DNA from: Chryseobacterium sp.
GTDB taxonomy: Bacteria; Bacteroidota; Bacteroidia; Flavobacteriales; Weeksellaceae
Assembly (NCBI GenBank): GCA_030146295.1
Contig: JASLCD010000202.1
Coordinates: forward strand, 1-64,000
Length of the DNA stretch: 64,000 bases
Direction of reading: 5' to 3'
A program made the position numbers and the translations under genes. Shown here piece by piece: positions 8,000 through 16,846 of the stretch (positions within the stretch are counted from its first letter, which is position 1; each line of letters opens with the position of its first letter). The notes beneath the pieces were generated by a model that ran no database searches, was not told the origin of the DNA, and was given only the letters and a program-made list of their open reading frames with translations.

Positions 8000-9493
8000 A
8001 TGTGTAAAAAACAGCTAATAATCATTTTTCTCTTTTCATTTTTCATTTCTTATGCGCAGAATGAATTTACTACTCTCTGGAAACCCAATGCCAATGGCAT
8101 TATTGATCATTCAATAAATTTTGGCGGCACAGGAACCGATTACACCATTTATTGGGAAGAGGTAGGATATCCTCAGCATAACGGAGTCATGAATTCTGTA
8201 ACCTCAAACAGCAACAGTCCGATAACCATAAATTTCGGGCCGTCATTACATGCCGATCCTCTGCAGGCAACCTACGAAGTGAAAGCATCCAGCGGTAACG
8301 GATTATTTTATGGATTCAGGGCCAATGCAGGTATTATGCCTCCCGGTGGAAATCAGGAACTCATAGAGCTCAGCCAGTGGGGAAATACCACATGGCTTCA
8401 GCAATTCGACAGTGCATTTGCCAACTGCCCCAATCTTAATGTAACGGCTGCAGACGCTCCTGATCTGACACAGATAAGCAGTTTATCACAAATGTTCCTT
8501 AACTGCTCATCTTTGACAGGCCACACTTCATTTTCTTACTGGAATCCTTACAATATTACAGACATGAGTGGTATGTTCAGCGGGGCAACTCTGTTTAATC
8601 AGAATCTTGGAAACTGGGATACATCAAAAGTAACCAATTTTAGCAGCATGTTTTCTTCCGCCTCTTCTTTCAATCAGGATATTTCTGCCTGGAACACCAT
8701 GTCCGGAACTGATTTCTCTTCCATGTTTTCGGATGCCACAGCTTTCAACCAGCCCTTAAATTCATGGAATACAGAAAATGCTACTAATTTCCGCTATACA
8801 TTCTATAATGCGGCAGCATTTAATCAGCCTCTTAATAACTGGAATACAGGCAATGCAAAAGATTTTGAGCATATGTTTGAAAATGCATCATCATTCAATC
8901 AGCCCATTGGAAACTGGGATGTAAGTAAGATTGATTATTTTGCAGGATTTAATATGTTTGCGGGAGCTTCCCATTTTGATCAGGATATTTCCGGATGGAA
9001 TATCAAACTTCAAAACTTCAGCTGGAATTCAATCTATTTCGGATTTAAAAATGCGGGATTATCATGTACCCATTACAGCAATTTTCTCATTGCTCTGAAC
9101 AATAATCCTACATGGGCAAACTCAACAATAACGTCCAGAACTATAGATGCAACAGGACTTGTTTATTCTACACCACAAGCAATGCTGGCCAGAGCCCAAC
9201 TCATCAACAAAGGGTTTAATATTATTGGAGATTCCTATATTTCCGGTTGTTTTCTGTCAACAACTGAAGCTTCAGCAAAAACTAAAACTTCCGCTTATCC
9301 TAATCCAACAACAGGGGTAATCTATGTGGAATCTGCAGCAGACGAAAGGGTTCACTTATATGATATGAATGGTAACCTTATTAAGAATTTGATTTTTAGA
9401 AAAGGGAAAAACACGATCGATCTTACTGAATATCCATCAGGAAACTATTTCTTAAAAGGTGATACTATTCTCACAAAAATAATCAAGCAATAA
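8000..9493 (+). CDS. BspA-type (DUF285) surface protein with T9SS sorting domain
   Basis: A 497-residue secreted protein: a signal peptide (MCKKQLIIIFLFSFFISYA|QN), an N-terminal beta domain, then five to six copies of a ~26-residue repeat of the form F-N-Q-x-L-x-x-W-N-T-x-x-x-T-x-F-x-x-M-F-x-x-A (residues ~165-335), the DUF285 leucine-rich-like repeat of BspA surface proteins. The last ~75 residues (AYPNPTTGVIYVES...LTEYPSGNYFLKG) are a type A type IX secretion sorting domain, so the protein is exported by the Por system and probably anchored to the surface. BspA repeats often bind host or matrix proteins; the ligand here is unknown. Confidence 0.88.
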   Translation: MCKKQLIIIFLFSFFISYAQNEFTTLWKPNANGIIDHSINFGGTGTDYTIYWEEVGYPQHNGVMNSVTSNSNSPITINFGPSLHADPLQATYEVKASSGNGLFYGFRANAGIMPPGGNQELIELSQWGNTTWLQQFDSAFANCPNLNVTAADAPDLTQISSLSQMFLNCSSLTGHTSFSYWNPYNITDMSGMFSGATLFNQNLGNWDTSKVTNFSSMFSSASSFNQDISAWNTMSGTDFSSMFSDATAFNQPLNSWNTENATNFRYTFYNAAAFNQPLNNWNTGNAKDFEHMFENASSFNQPIGNWDVSKIDYFAGFNMFAGASHFDQDISGWNIKLQNFSWNSIYFGFKNAGLSCTHYSNFLIALNNNPTWANSTITSRTIDATGLVYSTPQAMLARAQLINKGFNIIGDSYISGCFLSTTEASAKTKTSAYPNPTTGVIYVESAADERVHLYDMNGNLIKNLIFRKGKNTIDLTEYPSGNYFLKGDTILTKIIKQ

Positions 9494-9524
9494 TAGATCA
9501 GCTGAAAAGCTATTTATAAAAATC

Positions 9525-9556
9525 AGCTCCAAAGTCTTTGTACTTTGGAGCTTTTT
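9525..9556. terminator. Terminator after the BspA-like gene
   Basis: AGCTCCAAAGT / ACTTTGGAGCT stem followed by TTTTT. It may also serve the convergent minus-strand operon. Confidence 0.85.
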
Positions 9557-9615
9557 AGAAGCTTTATAATAGTCTGTTCAGAAATTTATAAAGCTTGAAA
9601 CTATTACAAAGTAAC

Positions 9616-10032
9616 TCAGCTTTTTTTACTGAAAAAAATACCAATAGTGGCAGCCACAAGCCCTTGAAAAGGCCCTAAATAAATACTGGAAGATTGTAAC
9701 CATTGAACCAAGCCTTTGGAATAAAATGGTCCGGATAACAAAACTCCTGTCACAATACAAAGATAAAAGATTGAAATTCCGAAAGCTAAATTAAAGTAGA
9801 ATTTCTCTATTTCTCTGTCTTTACTCTCCGTACCTAAGTCAGTAACAAATACGGCAATGATAAGCGAAAGTGTTGGCAGCAAATTTTGCGTAAACCAACC
9901 CCAAGCTTCAACTGTTTTGTCTTCAAACTTTCCTCCAATAGTCTGAAAAAACATGATTGTAAATAATATTGCCCCGGCAACAAACCAAGGTCTGGAAAGT
10001 TTTCTTTTTGCATTTTCAAATGATATTTTCAT
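9616..10032 (-). CDS. Four-helix membrane protein, unknown
   Basis: A 138-residue protein with hydrophobic segments at about residues 15-32, 50-68, 80-102 and 115-133. There are no recognisable catalytic motifs. Its ATG overlaps the end of the upstream lipoprotein gene by 4 bases (10029-10032), so the two are translationally coupled and may act together. Function unknown. Confidence 0.65.
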   Translation of the reverse strand: MKISFENAKRKLSRPWFVAGAILFTIMFFQTIGGKFEDKTVEAWGWFTQNLLPTLSLIIAVFVTDLGTESKDREIEKFYFNLAFGISIFYLCIVTGVLLSGPFYSKGLVQWLQSSSIYLGPFQGLVAATIGIFFSKKS

Positions 10033-11066
10033 GGTGCAAGATTTTTTTTAATACCGGAAATTGTTAAATGTTTTGCTGGAATTGTCTCTTTTAAAAGTAT
10101 TGCTTCGGAACTATTTTCAGGTTTTTTAAATTGGTAAATTAAAGCTGTAACCCTATGACTGGAAGTAAATTTCTTTTCTCCCATTTCCTTTGGTAAAAAT
10201 GTTGCTCCATCCCTAATTGTCCGTTTTGTAAGAGGTCCATCCATCTCAACATCCGAAAAAAGAAGTGGTTTGGTATTGATAATAAATACAAAACACCTAT
10301 AATAGCCAGGCTGTGATTTAAATAATGCATTAAGATATTTCATCGGGGAAAAAATATCATTTTTTTTAATTTCCATTGAGCAAGATGAATCTCCTGGTAA
10401 AGAAAGCCCATTAGCATCGATCTGTTCTAACTGTGTTATTAGAACAAAACCATTATCAATATCATAATAACTCGTACGCTTGCATTTTATCCCTTTTAAG
10501 GATTTCAAAACTCTTTGATTTACATCCTCAAATGTCTTATCATTCTGAAAGATCGTATTTGATAATATTTCATAATCTGAAGGGTGTGGTGGTTTTTCCG
10601 GAAATTTTCTCAAATAATATTCTTCAGCAGGGCTTCCTACTTCATTGGGTTTAGGGCAGCCGTTATAGTCACGAGTACCAGGAACGGTAGGGCACGCATC
10701 ATCTTTATCAAGTACATTATCACCGTCTGTATCAGGCCACGGACATCCTTTGTTTTCGAATGGCCCAGGGACTTCCGGACAAGCATCATCTTTATCAATG
10801 AGACCATCACCATCAGTATCTGGCCAGGGGCAGCCTTTATTTTCAACGGGACCAGGGGTTTCCGGACACATATCATCTTTATCTGGAGTTCCGTCTCCAT
10901 CTTTATCTGGACAACCTTGGAATTGTGGCAGCCCATTTTCTTCCGGACAAAGATCATCAGAATTAGAAATACCATCTCTATCAGTATCTCTGATGAAGAT
11001 ACTCTTTACACCACATCCTGTCAATAGTATAAAGCAAGCAAATATTAATAAATAAAAGTTCTTCAT
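10029..11066 (-). CDS. Lipoprotein with thrombospondin type 3 calcium-binding repeats
   Basis: A 345-residue protein. A lipobox (LLTGC, Cys at ~18) is followed by four to five TSP3 repeats ([63 protein letters not shown]; residues ~27-140), each an Asp-rich Ca2+ loop with a Cys-Pro. These repeats usually link a barrel to an OmpA peptidoglycan-binding domain, but the ~200 C-terminal residues here lack the OmpA motif and are an unrecognised alpha/beta domain. The repeats are near-identical in DNA, which suggests recent expansion. It is the first gene of a two-gene operon with the membrane protein. Confidence 0.8.
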   Translation of the reverse strand: MKNFYLLIFACFILLTGCGVKSIFIRDTDRDGISNSDDLCPEENGLPQFQGCPDKDGDGTPDKDDMCPETPGPVENKGCPWPDTDGDGLIDKDDACPEVPGPFENKGCPWPDTDGDNVLDKDDACPTVPGTRDYNGCPKPNEVGSPAEEYYLRKFPEKPPHPSDYEILSNTIFQNDKTFEDVNQRVLKSLKGIKCKRTSYYDIDNGFVLITQLEQIDANGLSLPGDSSCSMEIKKNDIFSPMKYLNALFKSQPGYYRCFVFIINTKPLLFSDVEMDGPLTKRTIRDGATFLPKEMGEKKFTSSHRVTALIYQFKKPENSSEAILLKETIPAKHLTISGIKKNLAP

Positions 11067-11299
11067 GTTATTAGTTTTATGGATTGGGATTTATATCATT
11101 CACATATATGCTTTTATACATTAAATATAAATAAGAAGACCAAAAACAGAAATCCCCCGTTTGAGGTATTTTTATATTAGATCTTATAGCTATCTTTTTA
11201 TTGTGAATAAAAAGGAAAAATTATCTAGGTAATATGTTTAAAATCGAAAAATGTTACCGAAATTGCATCACTTTATAACCAGAAACGAACGAGAATTAA

Positions 11300-12292
11300 A
11301 TGACAGAGAAATTTCCTACAATAAACAGTACACTTTCACCCAGCGGACTCGGACAGCTTATTCAAAGAAAATATGGATTAACCGACAAAACGGAATGCAG
11401 CATATTTCGGCTTGCTATGAACCATTTATACATCGTTCATGATGGTGAAAACCAATATGTTTTTAGAGTGTACACTCACCATTGGCGGACTCCATTAGAA
11501 ATTGAAGAAGAGTTAAGACTTTTAACCCTTCTGAAAGAAGCAGACCGACAAGTTGCTTTTCCTATAGCTGATCAATCAAATAAGTTTATCCAGGAAATTG
11601 AAGCTCCGGAAGGGACTAGGTTTGGTGTTTTATTTTCATATGCCAAGGGTATAAAGACAGCGAAATTTTCACCTGAAACAAGCTTTCTGATTGGACAGGC
11701 ATTAGCCAAAGTTCATCAATCGACAGAAAATGTCGAACTGTTGAGAATGTCTTACAATACACAAAATTTGCTCAAAAACCCTGTTGTAAGAACAAAAGAA
11801 TTCTATCATAAAAATACCGGCGAAATTGAATTTTTAGAAAACCTTTCCAATTTTTTAACACTAAAAATGGAAAATGCAGACAAACAGCACATGAGATACG
11901 GAACAGTTCATCTGGACGTTTGGTTTGATAATCTGCACATTAACGATGAAAAAGAAGTAACATTTTTTGACTTTGATTTCTGTGGCAACGGTTATCTATG
12001 TTTTGATATTTCTTATTTTCTATTCCAGTTATTTGTAACTCATCTGAACGAAGAGGAATATCACGCAAAAGCAGACAGTTTCATAAGAGGCTATGAGACT
12101 GTAACTAAAATTACTCCTGAAGAAAAAAAGTTTTTACCTTATGCATGTTTAGCTATTATGAACTATTACATAAGTGTTCAGTGTGACAGATTTGAATATT
12201 GGACCAATATTTTCCTGAATGAAGATCATTTAAAACGAATGGTTGGGAATCTCAAACGATGGATAGCTTACAACAAAATTGAGATTAAATAA
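11300..12292 (+). CDS. Phosphotransferase of the aminoglycoside/choline kinase fold
   Basis: A 330-residue protein with the APH-type kinase signature: the Brenner-like loop HLDVWFDNLHI (~203-213, catalytic Asp and Asn) and a metal-binding FDFDFCG (~222-228). The rest of the C-lobe (CFDISYFLFQLF) matches the phosphotransferase-enzyme family that includes homoserine and choline kinases. The glycine-rich loop is not obvious. The substrate is likely a small alcohol or amino compound; resistance cannot be claimed. An upstream ATG at 11251 belongs to another frame. It stands before the DUF2625 gene, 49 bases away. Confidence 0.75.
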   Translation: MTEKFPTINSTLSPSGLGQLIQRKYGLTDKTECSIFRLAMNHLYIVHDGENQYVFRVYTHHWRTPLEIEEELRLLTLLKEADRQVAFPIADQSNKFIQEIEAPEGTRFGVLFSYAKGIKTAKFSPETSFLIGQALAKVHQSTENVELLRMSYNTQNLLKNPVVRTKEFYHKNTGEIEFLENLSNFLTLKMENADKQHMRYGTVHLDVWFDNLHINDEKEVTFFDFDFCGNGYLCFDISYFLFQLFVTHLNEEEYHAKADSFIRGYETVTKITPEEKKFLPYACLAIMNYYISVQCDRFEYWTNIFLNEDHLKRMVGNLKRWIAYNKIEIK

Positions 12293-12341
12293 TGACAGAA
12301 AACCCTATACAATTCGTTATAATTTTAGAAGACTATACAAC

Positions 12342-13091
12342 ATGATAAGATGCTTTATAATTATTATATTATCCTTATTTTCATTAACACTTTATGGACA
12401 ACAGAAAATGCGTTCTATTGACGAATTAATAAACGATAAAGACCCAGGTTGGGTTCTTGTAAAAGAATGGATAGACTCCTCTAAAAATAAAGTGGAAATA
12501 TTGCCCGTAGATATAAACAAAGCAAAGGATGCCTTATATAAAACGCAAGTTACAACCCGATCTCCAATGGGCTCAATTGTATATATGACAGGCGGACTTT
12601 TGGTTGATAATGGATGGATAAGAATTCTTGGCTCAGGCAGTGATAAGTTAAGTAGATCATTGCCAGAATGGAATAGAGGAAAAACATTTGAAGATTATGG
12701 ACAGCCAATGCCATATCTTTTAATTGCTGACGATGCAATAGGAGGTATTTTTATGCTTAACGGCGGTGCACTTGGAAGCGATGTAGGAAAAATTTATTAT
12801 TTGGCACCTGATAATTTGGAATATGAACCTCTTGGTCTTACTTATACTGAATTTCTGATTTTTTGCTTTAATAATAATCTTGATGAATTTTATAAAGAAT
12901 ACAGATGGGCAAATTGGAAAAAAGATGTAACAAAACTTAAAGGTGACCAGGTATTTAGCTTTTTCCCTTACCTATGGATGAAAGAGGGTAAGGACATCAG
13001 TAAAGTATCAAAAAAGGAAATTCCAATGGAAGAAAGTTACAAGTTAACTCTTGAGTTTAGAAATCAGCTTGGATTTGATACAGACAAATAA
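12342..13091 (+). CDS. DUF2625-family secreted protein
   Basis: About 249 residues if started at 12342 (MIRCFIIIILSLFSLTLYG|QQ), which gives a proper signal peptide; an in-frame ATG at 12279 would overlap the kinase gene and spoil it. The body begins MRSIDELINDKDPGWVLVKEW and continues with KVEILPVD and GGLLVDNGWIRILGSG, the core of the DUF2625 family. The family is uncharacterised; usual members are cytosolic, so the added signal peptide is notable. It is probably co-transcribed with the upstream kinase. Confidence 0.75.
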   Translation: MIRCFIIIILSLFSLTLYGQQKMRSIDELINDKDPGWVLVKEWIDSSKNKVEILPVDINKAKDALYKTQVTTRSPMGSIVYMTGGLLVDNGWIRILGSGSDKLSRSLPEWNRGKTFEDYGQPMPYLLIADDAIGGIFMLNGGALGSDVGKIYYLAPDNLEYEPLGLTYTEFLIFCFNNNLDEFYKEYRWANWKKDVTKLKGDQVFSFFPYLWMKEGKDISKVSKKEIPMEESYKLTLEFRNQLGFDTDK

Positions 13092-13175
13092 ATGATAGCA
13101 ATCAGTTGAGAATCATTAATGAATTCACAACTTGATACAAATAATATCACAAAACGCTTGTAATTAAGTTATATC

Positions 13176-13787
13176 ATGATGAACAACTTTCCGGATATTT
13201 TAACGAATCAAAAAGGTAATGAAAAAATGCCTGAATTTCGTAATGCACTATTTAATGTAGACAAAAGTACTATCAGCAATGACAATGCTGAACATCTGAC
13301 CGCTATTTATCATTCAGCAAAACAATTAGATATCCGAAATAAAATATTGAAATTGCTGTATGACTTTAATTATCCATTATTGAAAGATTTTTTCATGGCT
13401 GCTTATAAGAAAGAACGTTATTTGGATATGAAAATATATGCTTTACGCGGACTTTCAAATTTTATTGAGGAGAAAGAAATCGCTCAACTGCTAAAAAAAT
13501 TTAACCAATCATTGGCTAAAAGACAGCAAACAACACCATATAATTTTCAGGAATATGAACTTTTAAAAGGAGGAAATGCTTTGCCCTATTTAGCCGAAAA
13601 ATTTGGTTATCCTTGTTTTCAAGAGACATTGGAACAAGTAAACAGACAATACGATACAATGCCGGATGCATTTAAAGGGCACCATAGAGTTGATGAAAAT
13701 GGAGAGATCAAAATGCTGAAAAGCCCGGGAGAATCTAAGGCAATTATGGACAGATTTTGGGAAGAGGAGAGGAGCAAGCTAAAATAA
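13176..13787 (+). CDS. HEAT-like helical protein, unknown
   Basis: A 203-residue cytosolic protein, mostly helical, with HEAT-like hairpins (YLDMKIYALRGLSNFIEEKEIAQLLKKF, around 85-115, quoted in part). There is no catalytic motif or signal. Such small HEAT-like proteins occur among immunity proteins and contact-dependent defence loci in Bacteroidota, and several similar small proteins lie nearby. Its role is unknown. Confidence 0.55.
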   Translation: MMNNFPDILTNQKGNEKMPEFRNALFNVDKSTISNDNAEHLTAIYHSAKQLDIRNKILKLLYDFNYPLLKDFFMAAYKKERYLDMKIYALRGLSNFIEEKEIAQLLKKFNQSLAKRQQTTPYNFQEYELLKGGNALPYLAEKFGYPCFQETLEQVNRQYDTMPDAFKGHHRVDENGEIKMLKSPGESKAIMDRFWEEERSKLK

Positions 13788-13895
13788 TTCTTTTAAAGGG
13801 GTCAAAATCTCAAAAAACGATCATATGAAAGCCAGCAAACATTTTTAAAATAAAACATAACCATCTGAAATTCAACAACTAAATATATAAAAAAA

Positions 13896-14849
13896 ATGAG
13901 AAACACTATTTATACTTTGTTATTATTATTTCTATTTACAAAGGTTAATGCTCAGGAATATTCAAAATTAATAAGTGAAGCAGATCAATTATATAGAACA
14001 AAAGACTATAAAATGTCTACAGATCTGTATAATAAAGCTTTTAAAATTGAAAGCGAAAATCCAAGTCACTTATATAACGGTGCATGTGCATCTTCCTTAG
14101 CAGGAAATACGACGAAAGCATTTAAATGGTTGAACTTATCTATAGAAAAAGGTTGGACCAATCTGAAGCACTTAAGTTCTGATACTGATTTAGAAAATTT
14201 ACATTCCAAAAAAGAGTGGGGAAAAACAATTGAAAAGTTAGAAAAAAAATTAGCATTAATAGAAGCAAATTATGACAAACCATTGCAGGCTGAATTATTG
14301 GCAATTCTTGAGGAAGACCAAAAATACAGAATGCAAATGAATGACATTCAAAAAAAATTCGGTCCGGATTCTAAAGAAATGAATGACCTGTGGAAAATAA
14401 CAAATCAGAAAGACTCAGTTAACTTATTAAAAGTAAAAAAGATATTAGATGAAAAAGGTTGGGTTGGCAAAGACAAAGTAGGCGCACAAGCCAATAGTGC
14501 CTTATTTCTTGTGATTCAACATTCAGATCTGGAAACGCAGAAAAAATATTTACCCATGATGAAAGAAGCGGTAACAAAAGGAAATGCAAGTCCGGGTTCT
14601 TTAGCTTTGTTGATTGACAGAATAGAAATTCGGGAAGGCAGAAAACAAATATATGGAAGTCAAATAGGAATCAATAAAAATAATAACACTCAATATGTTT
14701 TACCTTTAATTGATCCTGACAATGTAGATAAAAGAAGAACTGAAGTTGGCCTGGGCCCAATCTCTGACTATGTTAAAAATTGGAATTTAATCTGGGATGT
14801 TGAAAAATATAAACGTGAATTGCCAGAATTAGAAAAATTAAATAAATAG
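13896..14849 (+). CDS. TPR protein with C-terminal DUF6624 domain
   Basis: A 317-residue secreted protein: a signal peptide (MRNTIYTLLLLFLFTKVNA|QE), two TPR-like helices pairs (DQLYRTKDYKMSTDLYNKAF, SHLYNGACASSLAGNTTKAF; ~28-90), then the DUF6624 region with LLAILEEDQKYR, ALFLVIQHSDLETQKKYLP, LALLIDRIEIREGRKQIYGS and EVGLGPI. DUF6624 proteins are uncharacterised and frequent in Bacteroidota. The periplasmic location follows from the signal peptide. Single gene with no clear operon partner. Confidence 0.8.
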   Translation: MRNTIYTLLLLFLFTKVNAQEYSKLISEADQLYRTKDYKMSTDLYNKAFKIESENPSHLYNGACASSLAGNTTKAFKWLNLSIEKGWTNLKHLSSDTDLENLHSKKEWGKTIEKLEKKLALIEANYDKPLQAELLAILEEDQKYRMQMNDIQKKFGPDSKEMNDLWKITNQKDSVNLLKVKKILDEKGWVGKDKVGAQANSALFLVIQHSDLETQKKYLPMMKEAVTKGNASPGSLALLIDRIEIREGRKQIYGSQIGINKNNNTQYVLPLIDPDNVDKRRTEVGLGPISDYVKNWNLIWDVEKYKRELPELEKLNK

Positions 14850-14878
14850 AAAAAAACATCTGCTAACAGCAGTTGACA

Positions 14879-14921
14879 AACTGGCGGGCTTAGGACTTCA
14901 GAATTCCTTAATCCGCCAGTT
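14879..14921. other. Hairpin (AACTGGCGG / CCGCCAGTT) without T-tract
   Basis: A 9-bp perfect stem with a 25-base loop lies 30 bases after the DUF6624 gene. The lack of a T run makes simple termination uncertain. The rest of 14922-15103 shows nothing. Confidence 0.4.
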
Positions 14922-15103
14922 CTAAAAACATTTACAGGGGAGATTTCCTGAAAAATCTGATCCGATAATCAAAAGGGTAACATATTAAAATCTAACAGGT
15001 TCTGTGAATCTTTGAAACCAAAAAAATATACAATTTAACATAATATAAATTATAGGATTTTTATTATAGCATTGGAATAGAGGACTTACCGTCTGAGAAT
15101 CGC

Positions 15104-15577
15104 CTATTTTCTGATTTTTTCGCCCAAATATCCCTGAACGGTTTCTAAGAACTCTTCTTCGGTCATAAACCTGTCAAGGAATTCCTCGAGCTTTCCTCGG
15201 TTCTCAATTTCCTGAAAATAAACTTCATGATCTGTGCTGTATACCGTTGGATTAGACGGATCAGGATCAGACGTACATACGAAAAAATGATCCGGATATC
15301 CGTAGGAATAAAAAATACAGAGAAATTCCATTGCTGAACCATCCACAACTTCCTGTACATCTTTTTCTTCTACAAGACCGTCCAGCTCTTCATAATCTTC
15401 TGAGTTTTCTTTAAACGGTGTGAAAAACCAATTTCTGTAAAAATGCTGCCCATATGCCTTATCATGCTCAGAAAAATAATGCTCCAGAAGATGCTTATAA
15501 AACTTGTGATGATCCTGATGATAAAGTTCCTGATGGGCTTTATAAAATTCGTCAATTATGATCGTATGATTTATCAT
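15104..15577 (-). CDS. Acidic SUKH-like small protein, unknown
   Basis: A 157-residue protein, strongly acidic. The central part (FLCIFYSYGYPDHFFVCTSDPD) and later 'PTVYSTDHE...LEEFLDRFMTEEEF' recall SMI1/KNR4 (SUKH) domains, where a Gly/aromatic strand and a C-terminal 'F-x-x-F-L' helix are typical. The start at 15577 (MINHTIIIDEF) follows the upstream SMI1/KNR4 gene by 25 bases, so the pair is an operon. An immunity-type role is inference. Confidence 0.55.
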   Translation of the reverse strand: MINHTIIIDEFYKAHQELYHQDHHKFYKHLLEHYFSEHDKAYGQHFYRNWFFTPFKENSEDYEELDGLVEEKDVQEVVDGSAMEFLCIFYSYGYPDHFFVCTSDPDPSNPTVYSTDHEVYFQEIENRGKLEEFLDRFMTEEEFLETVQGYLGEKIRK

Positions 15578-15602
15578 TTTTTTATAATTATATTATGTTA
15601 AA

Positions 15603-16157
15603 TTACCCTGCACGGAACCTCACAGGAAAGCCATTTTCTACGTTTATTGTGAGAAATTCATCTATAGACTCTGCAGACTGTTCTTTGTAATAATTATTCA
15701 GCTGTTTCAGAAAATTTTCAAGACTGGAAGCAATGATATTTCTGTCTGTATCTCTATTCCAGAATTCCAGGATTTGTCCTTTATTTCCTGTAAAAGTTCC
15801 TTCCAAATCATAGCAGATATAGCTTCCGCCACCGTTATGAAAGATCGGAATCCAATGGCAGTTCCACCAGTTCTCCATCTCAAAATCGGTCCCGATCATT
15901 GAGGTCAGCTCCGCAGCCGTATCAAGCGCTTCTTCCAAAGGCATAAACATAGAATTATTCACAAAAGCATCATAAGAACTACTCTCCTGCCCGTTTTTCC
16001 ATTGGTATAATGCTTTTAAATCTTCAGGAATCCGCTTCTCATAACGCTTTTCCAGATTTTGAATGTACACCTCTCCCAGCGAATTCTTTAAACTGTTATA
16101 AAAATCAGGCCTTATTCTTTTTATATTGAAGTCTAATTCCTGAAGTATATTTTCCAT
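15603..16157 (-). CDS. SMI1/KNR4 (SUKH) family protein
   Basis: About 184 residues from MENILQELDFN (16157); starts at 16166 and 16196 are also open. Family features are IPEDLKALYQWKNGQ (the 'P-x-x-l-x-x-l-y-x-x-n-G' motif), an FMPLEEAL segment, NWWNCHWIPIFHNGGGSYICYDLEG and a C-terminal helix. SMI1/KNR4 proteins are frequent immunity proteins of bacterial polymorphic toxins. No toxin gene is seen in the window, so this would be an orphan or acquired immunity gene. It heads a two-gene operon. Confidence 0.8.
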   Translation of the reverse strand: MENILQELDFNIKRIRPDFYNSLKNSLGEVYIQNLEKRYEKRIPEDLKALYQWKNGQESSSYDAFVNNSMFMPLEEALDTAAELTSMIGTDFEMENWWNCHWIPIFHNGGGSYICYDLEGTFTGNKGQILEFWNRDTDRNIIASSLENFLKQLNNYYKEQSAESIDEFLTINVENGFPVRFRAG

Positions 16158-16254
16158 AATTTTCATCTGTACCATAAAAATACAAAATCTTGTCACATGA
16201 CAGCTTTTATGATGATAAAACTGAATACCTTTATCTTACCAAAAATAAAATAGT

Positions 16255-16650
16255 ATGAAACCTAAAATGATCTGGGCCAATCTGGCCGTAGCCGACCTTG
16301 AACGTACACAAAAATTTTATACAGAGCTGGGGTTCAAGCCTAATAACCCGCACAGCTCGAACGAACTGGTAAGTTTTTTTATGGCAGGAAATGAATTGAT
16401 TGTCCATTTTTTCTTAAAAACTGTCATAGAAAATAACCTGAAAAGTATGACATTTGGAGATCCTCAAAGTTCTAACGAAATCATATTTACTCTCTCTGCT
16501 GAAAGCAAAGATCAGGTAAATGACTGGGCTCAGGAGGTAATAAAAGCAGGCGGAACCATTGTTTCAGAACCTGAAAGTTTTGGAGAAAACTATTATGGCT
16601 TTGTATTTGCAGATCCTGACGGACACAAGTTTAATGTATTTTTTATGTAA
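16255..16650 (+). CDS. VOC-superfamily (glyoxalase/bleomycin-resistance-like) protein
   Basis: A 131-residue protein with the paired beta-alpha-beta-beta-beta fold: MIWANLAVADLERTQKFYTELGF at the N-terminus and NYYGFVFADPDGHKFNVFF at the end. The typical metal His/Glu positions are partly replaced (WANLAV in place of H; the C-terminal Glu is absent), so metal catalysis is doubtful and ligand binding is likelier. Substrate unknown. It is divergent from the SUKH operon with about 97 bases between starts. Confidence 0.85.
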   Translation: MKPKMIWANLAVADLERTQKFYTELGFKPNNPHSSNELVSFFMAGNELIVHFFLKTVIENNLKSMTFGDPQSSNEIIFTLSAESKDQVNDWAQEVIKAGGTIVSEPESFGENYYGFVFADPDGHKFNVFFM

Positions 16651-16694
16651 TTTTTACCCTATTTTTCTCTATATTTGACATTCAACAAATCCCT

Positions 16695-16733
16695 ATGAAC
16701 CGCTCGAACTGTCTGCCTCCACCGGCACCTTAA
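16695..16733 (+). CDS. Short leader ORF encoding MNRSNCLPPPAP
   Basis: A 12-codon ORF with stop TAA, GC-rich against AT-rich flanks. It encodes three consecutive prolines then Ala-Pro, which is the kind of run that stalls ribosomes. A TATATTTG box at 16670-16677 gives an expected start near 16684. A strong hairpin follows at 16764, and the DMT exporter starts at 16847. It reads as a regulatory leader peptide rather than a functional protein; no ribosome site is apparent. Confidence 0.5.
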   Translation: MNRSNCLPPPAP

Positions 16734-16749
16734 TATTTTCAAATTGATT

Positions 16750-16800
16750 TGAAGCGTACTGATGTCGTTAACTGGTTAACGACCTAACGTACTGTGCTTC
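16750..16800 (+). promoter_or_regulatory. Leader hairpin upstream of the DMT exporter
   Basis: A perfect 9-bp inverted repeat GTCGTTAAC (16764-16772) / GTTAACGAC (16775-16783) with a 2-base loop. Outer arms GAAGC...GTAC and GTAC...GCTTC (about 16751 and 16789-16800) extend it with bulges. No T-tract follows, so it could act as a translational or processing element under control of the leader ORF. Confidence 0.5.
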
Positions 16801-16846
16801 TGATTCTAACAAAAAATATTAATCAAATCTTACAGTTCATTATCTA

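Noticed and set aside
10584..11055. Plus-strand frames of 100-147 codons opposite the TSP3 lipoprotein gene
   Set aside because: They mirror the near-identical DNA repeats of the lipoprotein gene; the minus-strand frame has the lipobox and Ca2+ motifs.
14879..14921. Hairpin after the DUF6624 gene as a standard terminator
   Set aside because: The stem is good but there is no T-tract, so I list it only as a hairpin.
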